64,000 nucleotides of DNA from Fasciola hepatica (GCA_948099385.1 CANUEZ040000116.1:14295501-14359500), one strand, 5' to 3'. Numbered from the stretch's first letter, positions 11,711 through 22,849 are shown. The notes: a model not told the origin generated them from the letters alone. Numbers and translations are program-made.

Positions 11711-12400
11711 TTGTCGCTCTTACTGCTTAACGTGCGCTCTCTCCTCCCAAAATTGCCCCTGCTTAGAGCGCTTGCATTAGACCTACACCCTGGTATCTTA
11801 CTAATTACCGAGACGTGGCTGACGGATCACACCCCATTAAACCACGTATCCGTACCCGGCTATCAAACCACCGCCAACAGTAGATCTGACCAAAGAGGAG
11901 GCGGCTGTATCATTTACACCAGACACATATTCACGGCGAGTAGGTTCCATCATCCCATCCTAGACAACATTCCAGACTCGGTCTGGCTCACTATCATAGA
12001 AGATCAACAACTACTTCTCGTAGGATGTCTCTACCGTCCTCCGAACAAATGCGTGCACGAGTTGACGGCGACAATAGACGCATTCAAGTATGTCTCTGAC
12101 CCCCCGTAACCGCTAAAATCCTAGCTGGTGATTTCAAAGTGCCTGAAATATGCTGGCATTCCACGACATCGCCCCCCCCCCCAAAACTCCGTGATTTCGT
12201 TTCGTGTATCAATGTGGGTAATTGGGTACAGCATGTTTTATCCCCACTCGAGGGAGAACTACATTAGACCTTATCTCCACTATTGGTATCAAGAATTTGG
12301 ATACCCAAATCTCAAGTCGCTCCACCGGTTGTGACCATAAGATGGTATCCTGTGTTTTTAATGCACCCTGGCCTCAAGCTGATGAGTCAGCAGAAACACA
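11711..12400 (+). pseudogene. Copy B endonuclease
   Basis: Open for 132 codons, then frameshifted. Motifs in order: LLLNVRSLLPKL (11711 on, catalytic Asn), LLITETWLTDHT (~11795-11833, catalytic Glu), GGGCIIYTRH (~11900), GCLYRPPN (~12025), then in another frame AGDFKVPEICW (12123-12155, GDFN changed to GDFK) and finally GCDHKMVSCVF (~12325-12362), where the catalytic Asp-His pair is kept. This is the apurinic-type EN that nicks the insertion site. The frame change near 12110 and the N-to-K change in GDFN make it inactive. Confidence 0.75.
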
Positions 12401-12610
12401 CCTTCCGATCACCAATAAGCAATACCATAAAGCTTGCTGGAATAGTCTACCCTCTTTTATCCGTTCCCTGAACTGGGACAAACCGTTTTTATCTAATGAC
12501 CTAGAGATAGCGGCTGCCCAACTGTGTTCTAATCTCCATTACTGCCTCGACAAAATCAATCCGGCCTCAGGGCCCATTATACGCAAATAGCGGAACTCTC
12601 TGGATCGTCC

Positions 12611-12697
12611 TAACGGTAACCTAGCGAAATTCCAAAGAAGATTCACTGAGACGAGAAACCTCTCGCCGTATCTCCAAATAATACATATATCCCATAC
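12611..12697 (+). repeat. 87-bp direct repeat, left copy
   Basis: Codes for the first part of the copy B RT (NGNLAKFQRRFTETRN...). The same 87 bases recur at 12858-12944 with no indels and about 15 mismatches by eye, most of them transitions. The repeats bracket a LINE 3' tail, so they have the arrangement of a target-site duplication, although unusually long. Confidence 0.75.
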
Positions 12698-12857
12698 CAA
12701 ACCAACTGTAGCTACATCGCTTTGCGTGTGACGATTTTGACTCGCTTTCTTGGAATTCGTGTTTAGTTCATTGTTTTGAGTAAACTTGTACACCATGATC
12801 ATGCTCTTGCGCGTGCGTCTCGACTATGGTCGAGAAATGTACCAATAATACTATTAT
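12698..12857 (+). mobile_element. Truncated LINE 3' tail inserted in copy B (class I end)
   Basis: A 160-bp segment ending in the hairpin ctcgac-tatg-gtcgag (12823-12838) followed by aaatgtaccaataatact and ATT repeats. The same ending occurs at 26463-26525 and, with compensating changes in the stem, at 59165-59203 and 60596-60640 (minus). It is a severely 5'-truncated insertion containing only the 3' terminus of a family P relative. Confidence 0.75.
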
Positions 12858-12944
12858 TAACGGTAACCTAGCCAAACTCCAACGAAGGTTTACCAGGACG
12901 AGGGACTTCTCGTCGTATCTTCAAATAATACGTGTATCCCATAC
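12858..12944 (+). repeat. 87-bp direct repeat, right copy
   Basis: Partner of 12611-12697; the RT reading frame of copy B continues from this copy into the downstream RT sequence, with a stop near 12986. Confidence 0.75.
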
Positions 12945-14792
12945 GATTGAATTGCTTTTGGATTCTTCTAAGAAAAACAGGAACTAGATGCCTTAAGCCA
13001 CCCAAACAAGGTGGAAGCACTGGCCAGGCTAATGAAGGTCAGAAACAAGCAACCTAATCAAGACATCCCATATTTGAACTATAACAATAATTACTTGCAT
13101 GACCCTCTTTTGATTACAGAGGCTTTCAGCACCTACTTTGCCTACTCTTTAACGACGGATGACGCCACATCCATCCCCTTTCTAAATCCGATGACATCAG
13201 TAACTTTCTCGACGGTAATGTTCTACCCTGATGAGGTTTCAGTCCATGTTGCAAGAATAAGACCGTCCTGCAGGCCAGGTCAGGACGCATTGCCACCGCC
13301 GTTTTTAGTCGAGGTGGCGAAGGCGTTCCAATGTTGCTGACAAACATATTCATTTTGTCACTCAGGTGCAGTGTTTTCCCCTTTCAATGGAAAACTTCCA
13401 CTATCATACCCATGCATAAAAGAGGATCACGTCTAGATCCAGTTAACTATTGGCCGGTGAACCACACCCCGGTCGTGTCCGGAATCATGGAGAGAATGAT
13501 TGAGGAAAGGCTGACATGTCAACTTCTTAACCATAATCTAATCAACGCTGGTCAGCATGGTTTTCTGAAAAACAGATCATGTGCGACATGCATGACAGAT
13601 TTCCTCAACCTAGTCACAGAGGCTGTCAATACTAATAAATCGGCAATCGTGATCTTTTTGGACATGACCGAGGCGCTCGACTGAGTATCCCACGTCCGGT
13701 TACTACAGAAGATCAAAACATATGGAATCGTGGACCCGATGCTCGCTTGGTTTGCATCCTATTTATCAGCCCGGGACCAGGTTGTAAGTATAGGCGGAAA
13801 TTTGTCCGAACCCCGTCCCGTAACTAGTGGTGTGGTACAAGGTAGTGTACTCGGCCCACTACTGTTCTTACGTACGTTAACGACATATTTACCACTTTCC
13901 AACGGGGGGCTCCTTTCCCGTTCGCAAATGATATCAAAATCGTGTACACTTTTGAGCCCGCGGCGTTAGGCTCTACCGTAGATGAAATAACAAGGGAACT
14001 GCTCGCCCTCTGCTCTTGGAGTGATGATTGGAAAATGAGTTTCTCTGCCGAAAAAGTAATATTGCTACGCATAAATGTCACGTCCCCACTGGAAGGTTGA
14101 GTATAAACGGCGAATTCATACCAAATAACCCTCAGGTACGTGACGTGTGTCTACACTATTCATGTACGTTTGACTTTTCGGAACGCGCAGCCATCCAGGT
14201 GGCTAAAGCACGCCGTACGATCGGGCTAATACATCAAACATTTATTTTTCCAGAAAGTGAACTAAACATTTTTAAGTCCCATGTTAGACCTCTTCTGGAA
14301 TACGGCTTAATCATTTGTTCCAAAATGCGACAAAGGGACCGTATAGCGTTTGAAAACGTACAACGGGCATTCACGAAACAGCTCATAGGTTTCTCTTTGC
14401 CCTCTAATTACATGGAACGTTATGAACAGCTGAAAATCGATCCCTAATGGCTACGCCGCATAAGCAATAACCTTCCATTCTTTCAAAATATCTTGAAGAA
14501 TAGATCATGTAGCTCAGCACCGTAGGTAAGAACCCTTTCTACTTATCCCTTACGTAACAATTAGTTCTTGGTTTCTGTCCCTTTGCCGAAGCTTGCACTT
14601 CGGTCAAACTTCTTCATTAACAAGTACGCTTCATTGTGGAACAAACTACCACAACGAATTCGGGCATTATCACCGACATCGGTGGCTTTCACACAGGAGA
14701 TATGCATAGCCTTAACGGTGAACACGCCGACCAGGATGTACAATCCCTACATTTCAAGAGCTCAGGCATTTACGGTAGGTATAGGGTACTAA
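12945..14792 (+). pseudogene. Copy B RT and C-terminal region
   Basis: RT in several frames: 13011-13340 (N-terminal part and RPGQDALPPPFLVE), 13331-13684 (NAGQHGFLKNRSCATCMTDF, then motif A FLDMTEALD followed directly by a TGA), 13730-13969 (motif B SGVVQGSVLGPLLFL), and motif C as PFANDIKIV (~13915), in which the first Asp of FADD has become Asn. The post-palm region (14028-14447) is open for 139 codons and includes VRPLLEYGLIICSKM. The C-terminus (14568-14792) ends in FTVGIGY. Loss of a catalytic Asp, one in-frame stop and several frame changes make it inactive. Confidence 0.75.
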
Positions 14793-16512
14793 TAAATCAA
14801 ATAACCGCCTTGAGCAACGTAGTCTCAGTTAGACCCGCATAGGGTTGGCCTCCTCGCCGCAGCAATTACGGAACTCAGCGGTTCATTTACACGATCTAGG
14901 ACGGCAAAACAATCTCACTTCTTTAACCATCAAATACCTTTTCTGCGGCAAGCCAACATAGAGGACCATGGCGTACTCAGGTATAAGGGCATCACGTTGT
15001 TAGGGCTGCAAGTAGTGCCCCACCCTTGTGCGAACTGGTGTTTCAGTGAGCTTGAACCCCAACAAATAATCGCAGACTCTACCTTCCCCCGAATTTTCTG
15101 CCCTATGTAAACCGCATTGGGTATCTTACTTCACGGATATGGCGAGTGTTACCGAGGCACATCTGTGAGCATTCCTGGCTGTGATTGTCTCCCTGCACAG
15201 AGCTGACTATCGATGAGACGACGGAAATCTCAAAAGGTGAGAGATTGGCATAAAAAGAAAGGAAAAATACCCCACTGCTTTTTCTCTCGGGCATACCAGC
15301 CTTGTCACACGTGAGCCATGTCTCCAGGCTGCAGTGTTGCTACGGATTGACCGGTGTGGTTGACCTATTCTCAACGCGGCTTGTTACATGCGGTCCATGT
15401 TTCGGCCAGGGCGTGGGAGCCGTGGTCACCCACCAAAAGCAGCTCCGCCTTCTCTGACAGCTAGATACCTGACTGTGATAAAACTAAAAAAATAATAATA
15501 ATAACGTCTAAAAATGTGTGGTGCACTCTTGGAGCGGCGCGAGCTGGATGCTAATGGATGTGTATCGTGCTGCCTCCCTAACTGAAGCAGGTTCTAGCGC
15601 CGCCCACCGTGGGCACTGAATGTAGACCGTTATAGTTTGCTTCCTTGACGAAAATTTGGCCCCATCCCGTTCCCACCTCTCACGGCTCTCCAAACTAGTT
15701 CTCACATAGGTGTTTCCCTGTTCTGCAATATGCTAACGACGAGAAAGATATCACGGTAACCATGCAAACACCACTATATCGGATATCCTTGCTCCTAATC
15801 AAGTATATTCTCAGCACACTAGCACTATCGAGTATGTGCATAGACGAACTTGCGGCTATGTTTCTCGACACGAGACCAATTTTCTTTAGTGCGTCATCAC
15901 CGACACCATCATAGTTTCTTCCACTTTGGGGCCCCTCAGGAACAATTGAATATAGAGTAACCACTATACCGGAAGTGACTGTAACAAATATAGTGCTATG
16001 CTAGCAGGGTACCAGTCCCATTAACTCACACTGTTCCTTCAAACCCACTTTACAGCCTCGGTGCTGAACTGCAGACTGCGTAAGCAAACTGGATCGAGTG
16101 TTATTATTTCCAGATCCTCGGAGCCGTAAGGCCTAAGGTTATTCTTAGTATCCCAACACTGCCATACGAACTTGCGAACCAATAATCCTTTAGAATGCAT
16201 GCAAAATGGCCCAACCGATGGACGCAAATCTGCTAGCCTGCAGCATTGATTCTCAGTCCCCGGAGAGCCTACTGTACCCAGAACATGGATTGGGTGCCAC
16301 TGACCGCCCAAATGAACTTTATCTTTGCCCCATTCGCATAAACCTAACCAGTTCATTACTGTTGTTGTCATACATTACCCTAACCCACGGCTGGAACTAC
16401 GTCCAGACTGTAATCCCTATTTATTTCAGGTTAGTCACCTCCCGCTACCTCATTCGCCATTTGTTATCGTCGTCTGTGGCTTCCCGATATAAGGTCAAGG
16501 TCATCGAGATGC
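14793..16512. other. Spacer with (AAT)n, origin unknown
   Basis: About 1.7 kb without a recognisable gene. 14793-15480 could be the 3' untranslated remainder of copy B. A short A-rich run followed by (AAT)n at 15484-15503 looks like a plus-strand retroelement tail, but the preceding bases do not form the hairpins found at the other LINE ends here. Minus-strand frames at 15695-15964 and 16039-16371 are open for 89 and 110 codons but match nothing I know. Confidence 0.3.
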
Positions 16513-16909
16513 AAAATCAGGTTGTCCCAGGTTTTTTGCTTTTTAGCGTTAAGATCAATGATTTAGCTGTTACAATTACTTATTGCTATTCAAACTGATT
16601 TATTGATCCGATAGTAGCAATTACTGCGGAACACCAACCTGTTGGCGTCATTTATTATCGCGAATCAGTACAATAGAAGTTTATAGAGATTCGTGGTTAC
16701 CAAGTAACTTATCCAATTGTTCAAAATCCTCCCTAAGTATTCTCTCTTCTTATCCGGCCTCTCAAACGTAATTAGCCACTTTTTTCTCACCTTTTTGATA
16801 TCCCGCAATTTACCATAGTCCGATAACTTGCCCATTGTGTCAGCTTTCACTACTTTTCTCCCCGCGATATTGCGTCAAATTAACTACCAATCACTCCAAC
16901 AGCTTTGCT
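16513..16909 (+). promoter_or_regulatory. Copy C 5' leader
   Basis: About 400 bases between the conserved left-end motif and the ORF1 start. LINEs of this kind usually carry an internal promoter here (family knowledge). I see no TATA box, and nothing in the sequence proves promoter activity. Leaders of similar length precede ORF1 in copies D and E. Confidence 0.4.
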
Positions 16910-18464
16910 ATGCGTTCCATTGCTGCCCACCGGCCCAAAATCACAGCTAGCACTCGCCGTTGTAAGACCCCTAACCTCCAAAGCACGCTCAAAATTTGTT
17001 CAGTATCCCTAGTTGAAATACTTGGAGATGCTACCAAAGCAACTGCCGAAATACGCAAAACCTTTAATAGTTTTTCCTCTCGGATTGACGCTTATGATCA
17101 AACCATCGGTCAATTAGTTCCATTAGCGTTCCTGCTTGACCCATCTCTACACCACACTCAGGCAAACCTAATTTCAGCCACGAAGTTCATTGATACCGTT
17201 GCCTCTGAAATATTTAAACGCATCAAGAAAGCCAACAATGCAGTAGTATTCAACATTCCGGATAAGTTACCTCTCTCAACTGCCAAGAACTTAATCTTAA
17301 AGGCTTGTAACCTAGATTCGCAACCTTGCTACTGTGTCAGACTTCGCAAAACTTCACCGCAAAATACATGCCCACTCCTGTTTCAGTTTAATATTGAAGT
17401 TGCTTCCAAGGAATTTATTAGCCGACAGTCTTTTGTCATTGTCAATACAGGTTTCAAGCGGGCAAAAATACTTCCCGATAAAACCCCCCTACAATGAGAG
17501 GTTCACAAAAACCATGCGAAGAACCATAACCCTGGTAAACATTTAGCCAGTAGTCCCTCTCAGGTGGTCGATTTACCAAGCGTCGGCCACCATGCGAAGA
17601 CCTCTTCTATGGTTAGTCGCAAAATAGTTGTCGACCTAGATAGTTCATCAGTCTCCACTCCATCGGAGCCGCGTCGCAAACGTCAAAACTTGCAGAACAG
17701 TCTCAATGAAACAGTCCAATTTAGTGTGCCTCATGAAGTCCGCAAAACTGATAAAAGTCCCCCTGACTCAAAAACTAGTAACAAATTACCATACAAAACC
17801 CCGATTGACATGATTCTTTCAACCAGCTCAAGAAGTGTCTGGTCGAACCTACAAACTACTCCCACAGAATATAGTTCGAAAACACCAACCGTCGACCCTT
17901 GCAGGAGTCCGAAATCCAAAACCAAATCGGGAAAACAGTCCAATACCTGAAGTAAAATCAGTAATCCCTCAACTGTTGACGTCAGAACTAGCCATTCCTT
18001 GCATACCACAGAAAAAAGAGAGACTAGATGTATTTGCACCGGTACCCGTAACAGATTCGAAAATAAATAAAGTAGCTTTATCGGAAAAATCAGCCATCTC
18101 AACTCGCGGACCTGGACCTCGCTCTCCGAACCCAATCAGTCTTTTGCCTTCAGGTAGAGTGAACCATAAAAACACTTTTTGAGACGACGCAAAAGGAAGT
18201 CTCGGCAAGACTGTTCAGACCGTTGTGCCAGTACCTTATCCAAATGCGGTTCCGGTTGACTACTTACTGCCTACCCAACCACCTGCATTCTGCTCTTTAA
18301 CTCCAAATAGTCGCGAACTTTCAGACTTGATGCCACCCCATCTAAATTCGCCGGTTTTTCCGTTTTCTCTGAACGTCCCGCCTCCTCCCATACCATATCT
18401 CTCCTCACACTATCCCACAGTCCGCCAGTGGCTACAATTTCTACAAACCTGGCAGCCACCTTAA
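16910..18464 (+). pseudogene. Copy C ORF1 (one nonsense codon, one frameshift)
   Basis: ORF1 protein, presumably the RNA-binding partner of the retrotransposition complex. I chose the ATG at 16910 because the basic start MRSIAAHRPKITASTRRCKT follows; an in-frame ATG at 16835 is possible. Recognisable parts: helical stretch with AFLLDPSLHHTQANLISATK (~17128), VASEIFKRIKKANNAVVFN (~17200), the Cys-containing CYCVRLRKTSPQ (~17329) and FQFNIEVASKEFISRQ (~17380). The frame stops at 17495 (TGA) right after DKTPLQ, where copies A and B continue with REV, so the stop probably arose from CGA by a CpG C-to-T change. The same frame then runs open to 17950 (includes VVDLDSSS). A frameshift near 17940 leads into Ser/Pro-rich sequence ending at 18464. 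Its last 37 bases overlap the ATG of the EN frame. Confidence 0.7.
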
Positions 18465-19192
18465 GGGGTCATACATTCCATGTACGTCATGGCCACGATA
18501 ATGATAGTTTCACAATTGCACTTTTCAATGCTCGCTCCCTTGTAAGTAAACTTACATCCGTCCGCTCCCTTGCACTGCAATCTAACCCGGAGTTAATCCT
18601 CGTAACTGAAACCTGGCTTACTGATAAAACTCCCCTCCGACACATTTCCATACCTGGTTATAATATATTTGCTACGAACAGATCTGAGAGACGTGGTGGC
18701 GGATGTCTTGCTTATAGTAAGAGCAGTCTTGGAACACACGTACTCCAACTTCCTGTCCTTGATAAGGTCCAAGACCCTGTTTGGATCTCTATACCCCTGA
18801 TTCAGGGGCAGCTCGTCATTGGTTGTGTTTACTGCCCGCCGGGCTACAACATGAGCAACGTAAACGCAATCACCGATGCTTTCTGTCACGTAGCTGAAGT
18901 TCCGCATGCTGCTGAAATCATAGCGGGGGACTTCAACCTCCATGGCATTTGTTGGACAACCCTGAATTCCTCTCCGAAGCCATGCAATTTTATCTCATGT
19001 ATCCGTGCTGGCGGATGGACACAACACGTAAAGTCACCAACCAGAGGGAACAATATTCTTGACCTTATCTTTACTTCAGGCCCCCGAAATATAAAGGCAA
19101 ATGTCCTTAGCCACCTTCCTGGTTGTAATCATAGGGTCAGAACGTGTGAATTCTCCGTTCAGCCGCATCACCAGGAAAGTCCTCAAAATTGA
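18428..19192 (+). pseudogene. Copy C ORF2 N-terminal part: apurinic-type endonuclease
   Basis: A 254-codon open frame with a full endonuclease domain, the enzyme that nicks target DNA to prime reverse transcription. Motifs: ALFNARSLVSKL (~18511, Asn), LVTETWLTDKT (~18599, Glu), ERRGGGCLAYSK (~18688), VIGCVYCPPG (~18817), EIIAGDFNLHGICW (~18914, Asp and Asn), NNILDLIFTSGP (~19049) and GCNHRVRTCEF (~19123). In the last motif the Asp of the usual S/C-D-H is Asn (copies B, D and E keep D), which should abolish activity. The frame stops at 19190 (TGA) but stays readable for ~100 bases (NANWDTLPTILRDRTWDDFF) and then shifts into the RT frame, so the ancestor had one EN-RT protein. Confidence 0.85.
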
Positions 19193-19293
19193 AAATCTTT
19201 CCGAAATGCAAATTGGGATACTTTACCCACCATCCTGCGTGACCGGACATGGGATGATTTTTTCAAACATCTGATCCTCAACTGGCGTCGGAT

Positions 19294-20931
19294 GTGATGT
19301 ACTCTAACCTATTCCGCTCTCTTAACATCATATCTTTCGAGATAACTGAATTCGGTGGGAGAAAGACCGATCGACAACAAAAGTTGCAACGTAAGTTCGA
19401 AAAGTTGCAGCTTGCCTACGAAAGGACCAACGACCTTTCTATCTTCCTCAGCCTCAGCCACCTCTCACGCCAGCTACTAAGCGAAAATGAGAACAAACTG
19501 GAGAAGCAAGAACTGTACGCTCTCAACCAGCCGAATAAAATAGCCCACCTCTCTGGCCTTATTAAAACTCGAAACCCCCGCTGTGCAACCAAAATAACAA
19601 ATTTGCTCCTATCAGAGAACATTTATATTAGCTCGCCTCAGTTAATCGCTGAGGCATTCAATAATTTCTTCGCTTCTACCTTCATAACAGACCACAACAG
19701 TCCAACCCAGGATCTCACCTCCTTGACTGCTGACACCTTGTCAACCGTAGTATTCTCAGCCAATGAAGTCAGAAAGCTGTTAAATTCCACCCGGCCTCTG
19801 GCTCGCCCTGGACCCGATGGTATCCCACCAGCTCTGTTTCGTCTTGGCGGCCCGGACATTGTGATGCTTTTGATGAACTTATTTAATCTCTCCATGCCAC
19901 AAAGCATTTTCCCATCCCCGTGGAAAACTTCCGTTATCATTCTTCTCCATAAGAAGGGTGCTTTACATGACCTTGCTAATTACCGCCCCATAAACCACAC
20001 TCCCATTATATCTAGGATAATGGAACGAGTGGTTAAAGATGAGATTGCCAATTTTATCCTCACCCGTGGGTTAACAAATAACAACCAACACGGCTTCTTA
20101 AAGTCTAGGTCGTGTCTGACCTGCCAACTTGATTTCCTTAATCTGACCACAACGTCAGCTGACTCTGGAATGGCATTTATCGTTATCTTCCTTGATATGA
20201 CGAAAGCATTTGACCGCGTGCCTCACGCCCAGCTGCTAACCAAGGTTAAATCTTACGGCACAATAGACCCGCTCTTTTCTTGGTTGTCATCCTACCTTAG
20301 CATGAGATCACAAGCAGTAAACATTGAGTGTTACCTCTCATCACCCCGGCCAGTCACAAGTGGTGTCATACAGGGCAGTGTGTTAGGCCCACTTTTATTT
20401 CTTCTCTACATAAACGACGTATTCAAAGTAATACGCCATGGCACCGCGTTCCTATTCGCCGATGATATTAAGATTGTATATTCATTTGAACCTCTTACCT
20501 CGATCTATACCCTCACCAAAATAGCTGACGACCTGAACGCTCTTGACATATGGTGCAACACTTGGAAAATGAGTTTCTCCGCTGCTAAAAGTGCCATTCT
20601 CACATGTAAAAGCCAAATTCCTCCTGTGTCCCTCGTCTTAAACGGCTCGTTCATTCCTACTACTCCGCTGGTACGAGATCTCAGTCTGCAATATTCTTGC
20701 ACGTTCACCTTTCAAGAACAAGTCACCTACCAGGTGGCTAAGACTAAGAGAACGATAGCCCTCATCTGCAGAACCTTTAGAATGCTCGACAGCCAGCTTC
20801 TGATCTTTAAATCCCACGCCAGACCACAGCTCGAGTACTGCCCTCTGGTATACACCCACATGCGCAAATCTGAAAGACTTGCGATCGAAAGAGTTCAGCG
20901 ATCCTTCACCAAGCACTTACTCGGCTCATAA
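19294..20931 (+). CDS. Copy C ORF2: reverse transcriptase (545-codon open frame)
   Basis: The longest open frame in the window and the best RT. In order: basic coiled region RQQKLQRKFEKLQLAYERTN, RPLARPGPDGIPPALFRLGG (~19789, fingers), PSPWKTSVIILLHKKGALHD and NYRPINHTPIISRIMERVV (19913-20030), NNQHGFLKSRSCLTCQLDFL (~20080), motif A IFLDMTKAFDRVPHAQL (~20188), motif B TSGVIQGSVLGPLLFLLYIN (~20356), motif C FLFADDIKIVYSF (~20452) and the post-palm ARPQLEYCPLVYTHMRK (~20819). All three catalytic Asp are present. The Met at 19294 is only the first in the frame; the true protein began in the EN. The frame ends at 20929 with a TAA, and the C-terminal part continues in decayed form to 21329. Type: CR1/Jockey-like, without RNase H. 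Confidence 0.85.
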   Translation: MMYSNLFRSLNIISFEITEFGGRKTDRQQKLQRKFEKLQLAYERTNDLSIFLSLSHLSRQLLSENENKLEKQELYALNQPNKIAHLSGLIKTRNPRCATKITNLLLSENIYISSPQLIAEAFNNFFASTFITDHNSPTQDLTSLTADTLSTVVFSANEVRKLLNSTRPLARPGPDGIPPALFRLGGPDIVMLLMNLFNLSMPQSIFPSPWKTSVIILLHKKGALHDLANYRPINHTPIISRIMERVVKDEIANFILTRGLTNNNQHGFLKSRSCLTCQLDFLNLTTTSADSGMAFIVIFLDMTKAFDRVPHAQLLTKVKSYGTIDPLFSWLSSYLSMRSQAVNIECYLSSPRPVTSGVIQGSVLGPLLFLLYINDVFKVIRHGTAFLFADDIKIVYSFEPLTSIYTLTKIADDLNALDIWCNTWKMSFSAAKSAILTCKSQIPPVSLVLNGSFIPTTPLVRDLSLQYSCTFTFQEQVTYQVAKTKRTIALICRTFRMLDSQLLIFKSHARPQLEYCPLVYTHMRKSERLAIERVQRSFTKHLLGS

Positions 20932-21329
20932 TTCCCCCTGAGTTATAAAGAGAGATGTGAGCTACTAAGGCTTGAGCCCTTATGGCTACGACGTATGAAA
21001 CTCAATCTTTATATTCTATTCAACCTCCTACATTCTAGAGCGCATACGTCCATCACTGATCTATGTTTCGCTCAAGACGCACCCTACCCTCTTCGTACCC
21101 GAAATCATACTACTAGAGTCCCATACACCAGGAAAAACTAAGAGAAAGGTTCTTCATCACCGTTTATTCCCGCATTTGGAACAGGCTGCCCGAAGACATC
21201 CGGGCCTGCCAGACACTAGACCGTTTACAAATTATTCCTACAAAATATTTAGATGTCGCCAAAGTACTACAATTAACCCATATGTGCACCACGTTGGAAC
21301 AAGCTTATGAGGGTAACCTAGATTTTTGA
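20932..21329 (+). pseudogene. Copy C ORF2 C-terminal region
   Basis: Continuation of the RT frame after the TAA at 20929: YKERCELLRLEPLWLRRMKL (~20944), ILFNLLHSRAHTSITDLCF and PYPLRTRNHTTRVP, then a stop near 21139 and a frame change. The last part ends in TTLEQAYEGNLDF and TGA at 21327. The same layout (WLRR-K-N-, then AYE---Y and stop) occurs in copies A, D and F. Confidence 0.7.
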
Positions 21330-21974
21330 AAGGAGAAAGAAAGCACGACCCGGTTAACATCCTTTGCAAAGTCGACATCACCTACCCCATATGCCTTCTC
21401 CATCGCCAGCATATTAGTACCCCTTAAAATGACTTACATCACTGACACTGCTCTTGTTAGATTCTCCCCAATTCACGCGTTCCAACGTCTCCTATCTATT
21501 ATCTCTATCATACTTAATTCGCTTTACTCCCTCCAAACTGACCTCATTCCTCTCCTTTATTTTGCCTTAGCGTCCCAACACAATCCAGTTCCAGTGACCA
21601 CCACTTACCTTCTAAATCATCATTCTTATTCCTAGTTTTGGTCAATATTGTTGTATTCCCATTCACTCCCAATGGATCACAGTCCTCATTCTTCCCAAAG
21701 TAGTCTGTGTCTACATTACTAGGTTTCTCTTTTCACCATTGACCGTTGATCCTCAGCTGGGAGCATCCCAGACTGCGTCTCTCCACTCTTATGCTTCCAG
21801 GCACCAACCGGCGCGCATCTCCCTTTTGATGTCTTGGAATGATCCGGAGATAACACCAGCGAAATATCTGGCCCACATGTTTGGCTTTGAATCTGGATCC
21901 CTCGCAGTCTCCTAGACTACGCCATCTCTACGTCTGTATGATCTCGACCAAAATCACCTGTGCAAATCCCGCCG

Positions 21975-22150
21975 GTGCGGGGCGCGGACAGATCCCCCGC
22001 TTTGGCCGGTGCACAACGGGCGTGCAGAACGTCTGCAACGATGTGCGGGCGCAACAAGGTGGATCGCACTTCCTGCCTTCAGAATTGGTTTTCAGGTCGG
22101 GTGTCCAGCGCACGGTCAGCCCCACCCACTAGCACCGGTTGCGGATTGAA
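21975..22150 (+). repeat. Conserved 3' UTR block (copy C)
   Basis: Around 150 bases from roughly ccccgctttggccggtgcac to cacccactagcaccggttgc match 34000-34180 (copy D) and 53690-53870 (copy E), far better than the flanking untranslated sequence. It does not look like coding sequence (stops in all frames in at least one copy). Either a functional RNA element of the LINE or an embedded ancient SINE. Confidence 0.65.
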
Positions 22151-22849
22151 AAAGAAAAACAAGAAAACAGAACAAAAGGAATGCCGTTCATATACTCAAA
22201 ATGTTGCTGTCTCCTCCAGCCAACATTGACTCTCTATCGTGCTCGCTTCAAACTTGCCTTCGTAACCTAACGCTTTTTTCGTCCGGCAAAAGTTGCTTTC
22301 TTTGGTGCACAATTACCGCATACTTAAAAATCCATCAACATTCCTGGCTCATTATTCCCGGTCCACTTCCCGCGGTTTCATGCCAAACTATTCACCAGTT
22401 TTATTTGCAAACTTAACCACTCTCTAAGATAAAGCCCACCCCTTTTTGCTACTTTTAGCAATATACTGTAAAAATAAAGCATTTATTGCTGTCACTAACT
22501 TCCGTACCACAATCTCCAAAGAGTATATGACACTGCGAAATTTATCTCTTGGGATTCCCAATAATCGACGACCCTGTGTTTGCTTGCTTTCTCTGCCAGC
22601 TCCGCTGTTTGCCCACTTAGGGCTGTTGCATTGCAATATCCTCATCTTGCAAGGTATCGTGTCCCACTTTTGCACATCTGATAAGCTCTTGTGCCGCAGG
22701 GTTGTTCTGTCGCCACAGAGTGGTCCACCTTTGGTATCAAACAAACTGCTAGTCTTCTGCCCATCACTTCATCGTTTTTGCCAGCTGTGTCCACCCTATT
22801 GTTGTAGTTGAGCAATACGCAAAGATCTCTTTGATGATTCCTAGTTCAT

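Larger units (their letters stand above)
9690..14790 (+). mobile_element. LINE family P, copy B
   Basis: Second old copy, same strand as A and immediately downstream. Domain order: ORF1 (9709-10236 and beyond), linker (10240-11690), EN (11711-12400), RT (12611-14445), C-terminal region ending at 14792. It begins so close to the end of A that it either inserted into A's 3' end or the two were joined by deletion. A 160-bp LINE 3' tail flanked by 87-bp direct repeats interrupts the EN-RT junction (12611-12944). No class II hairpin tail was found downstream. Confidence 0.8.
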
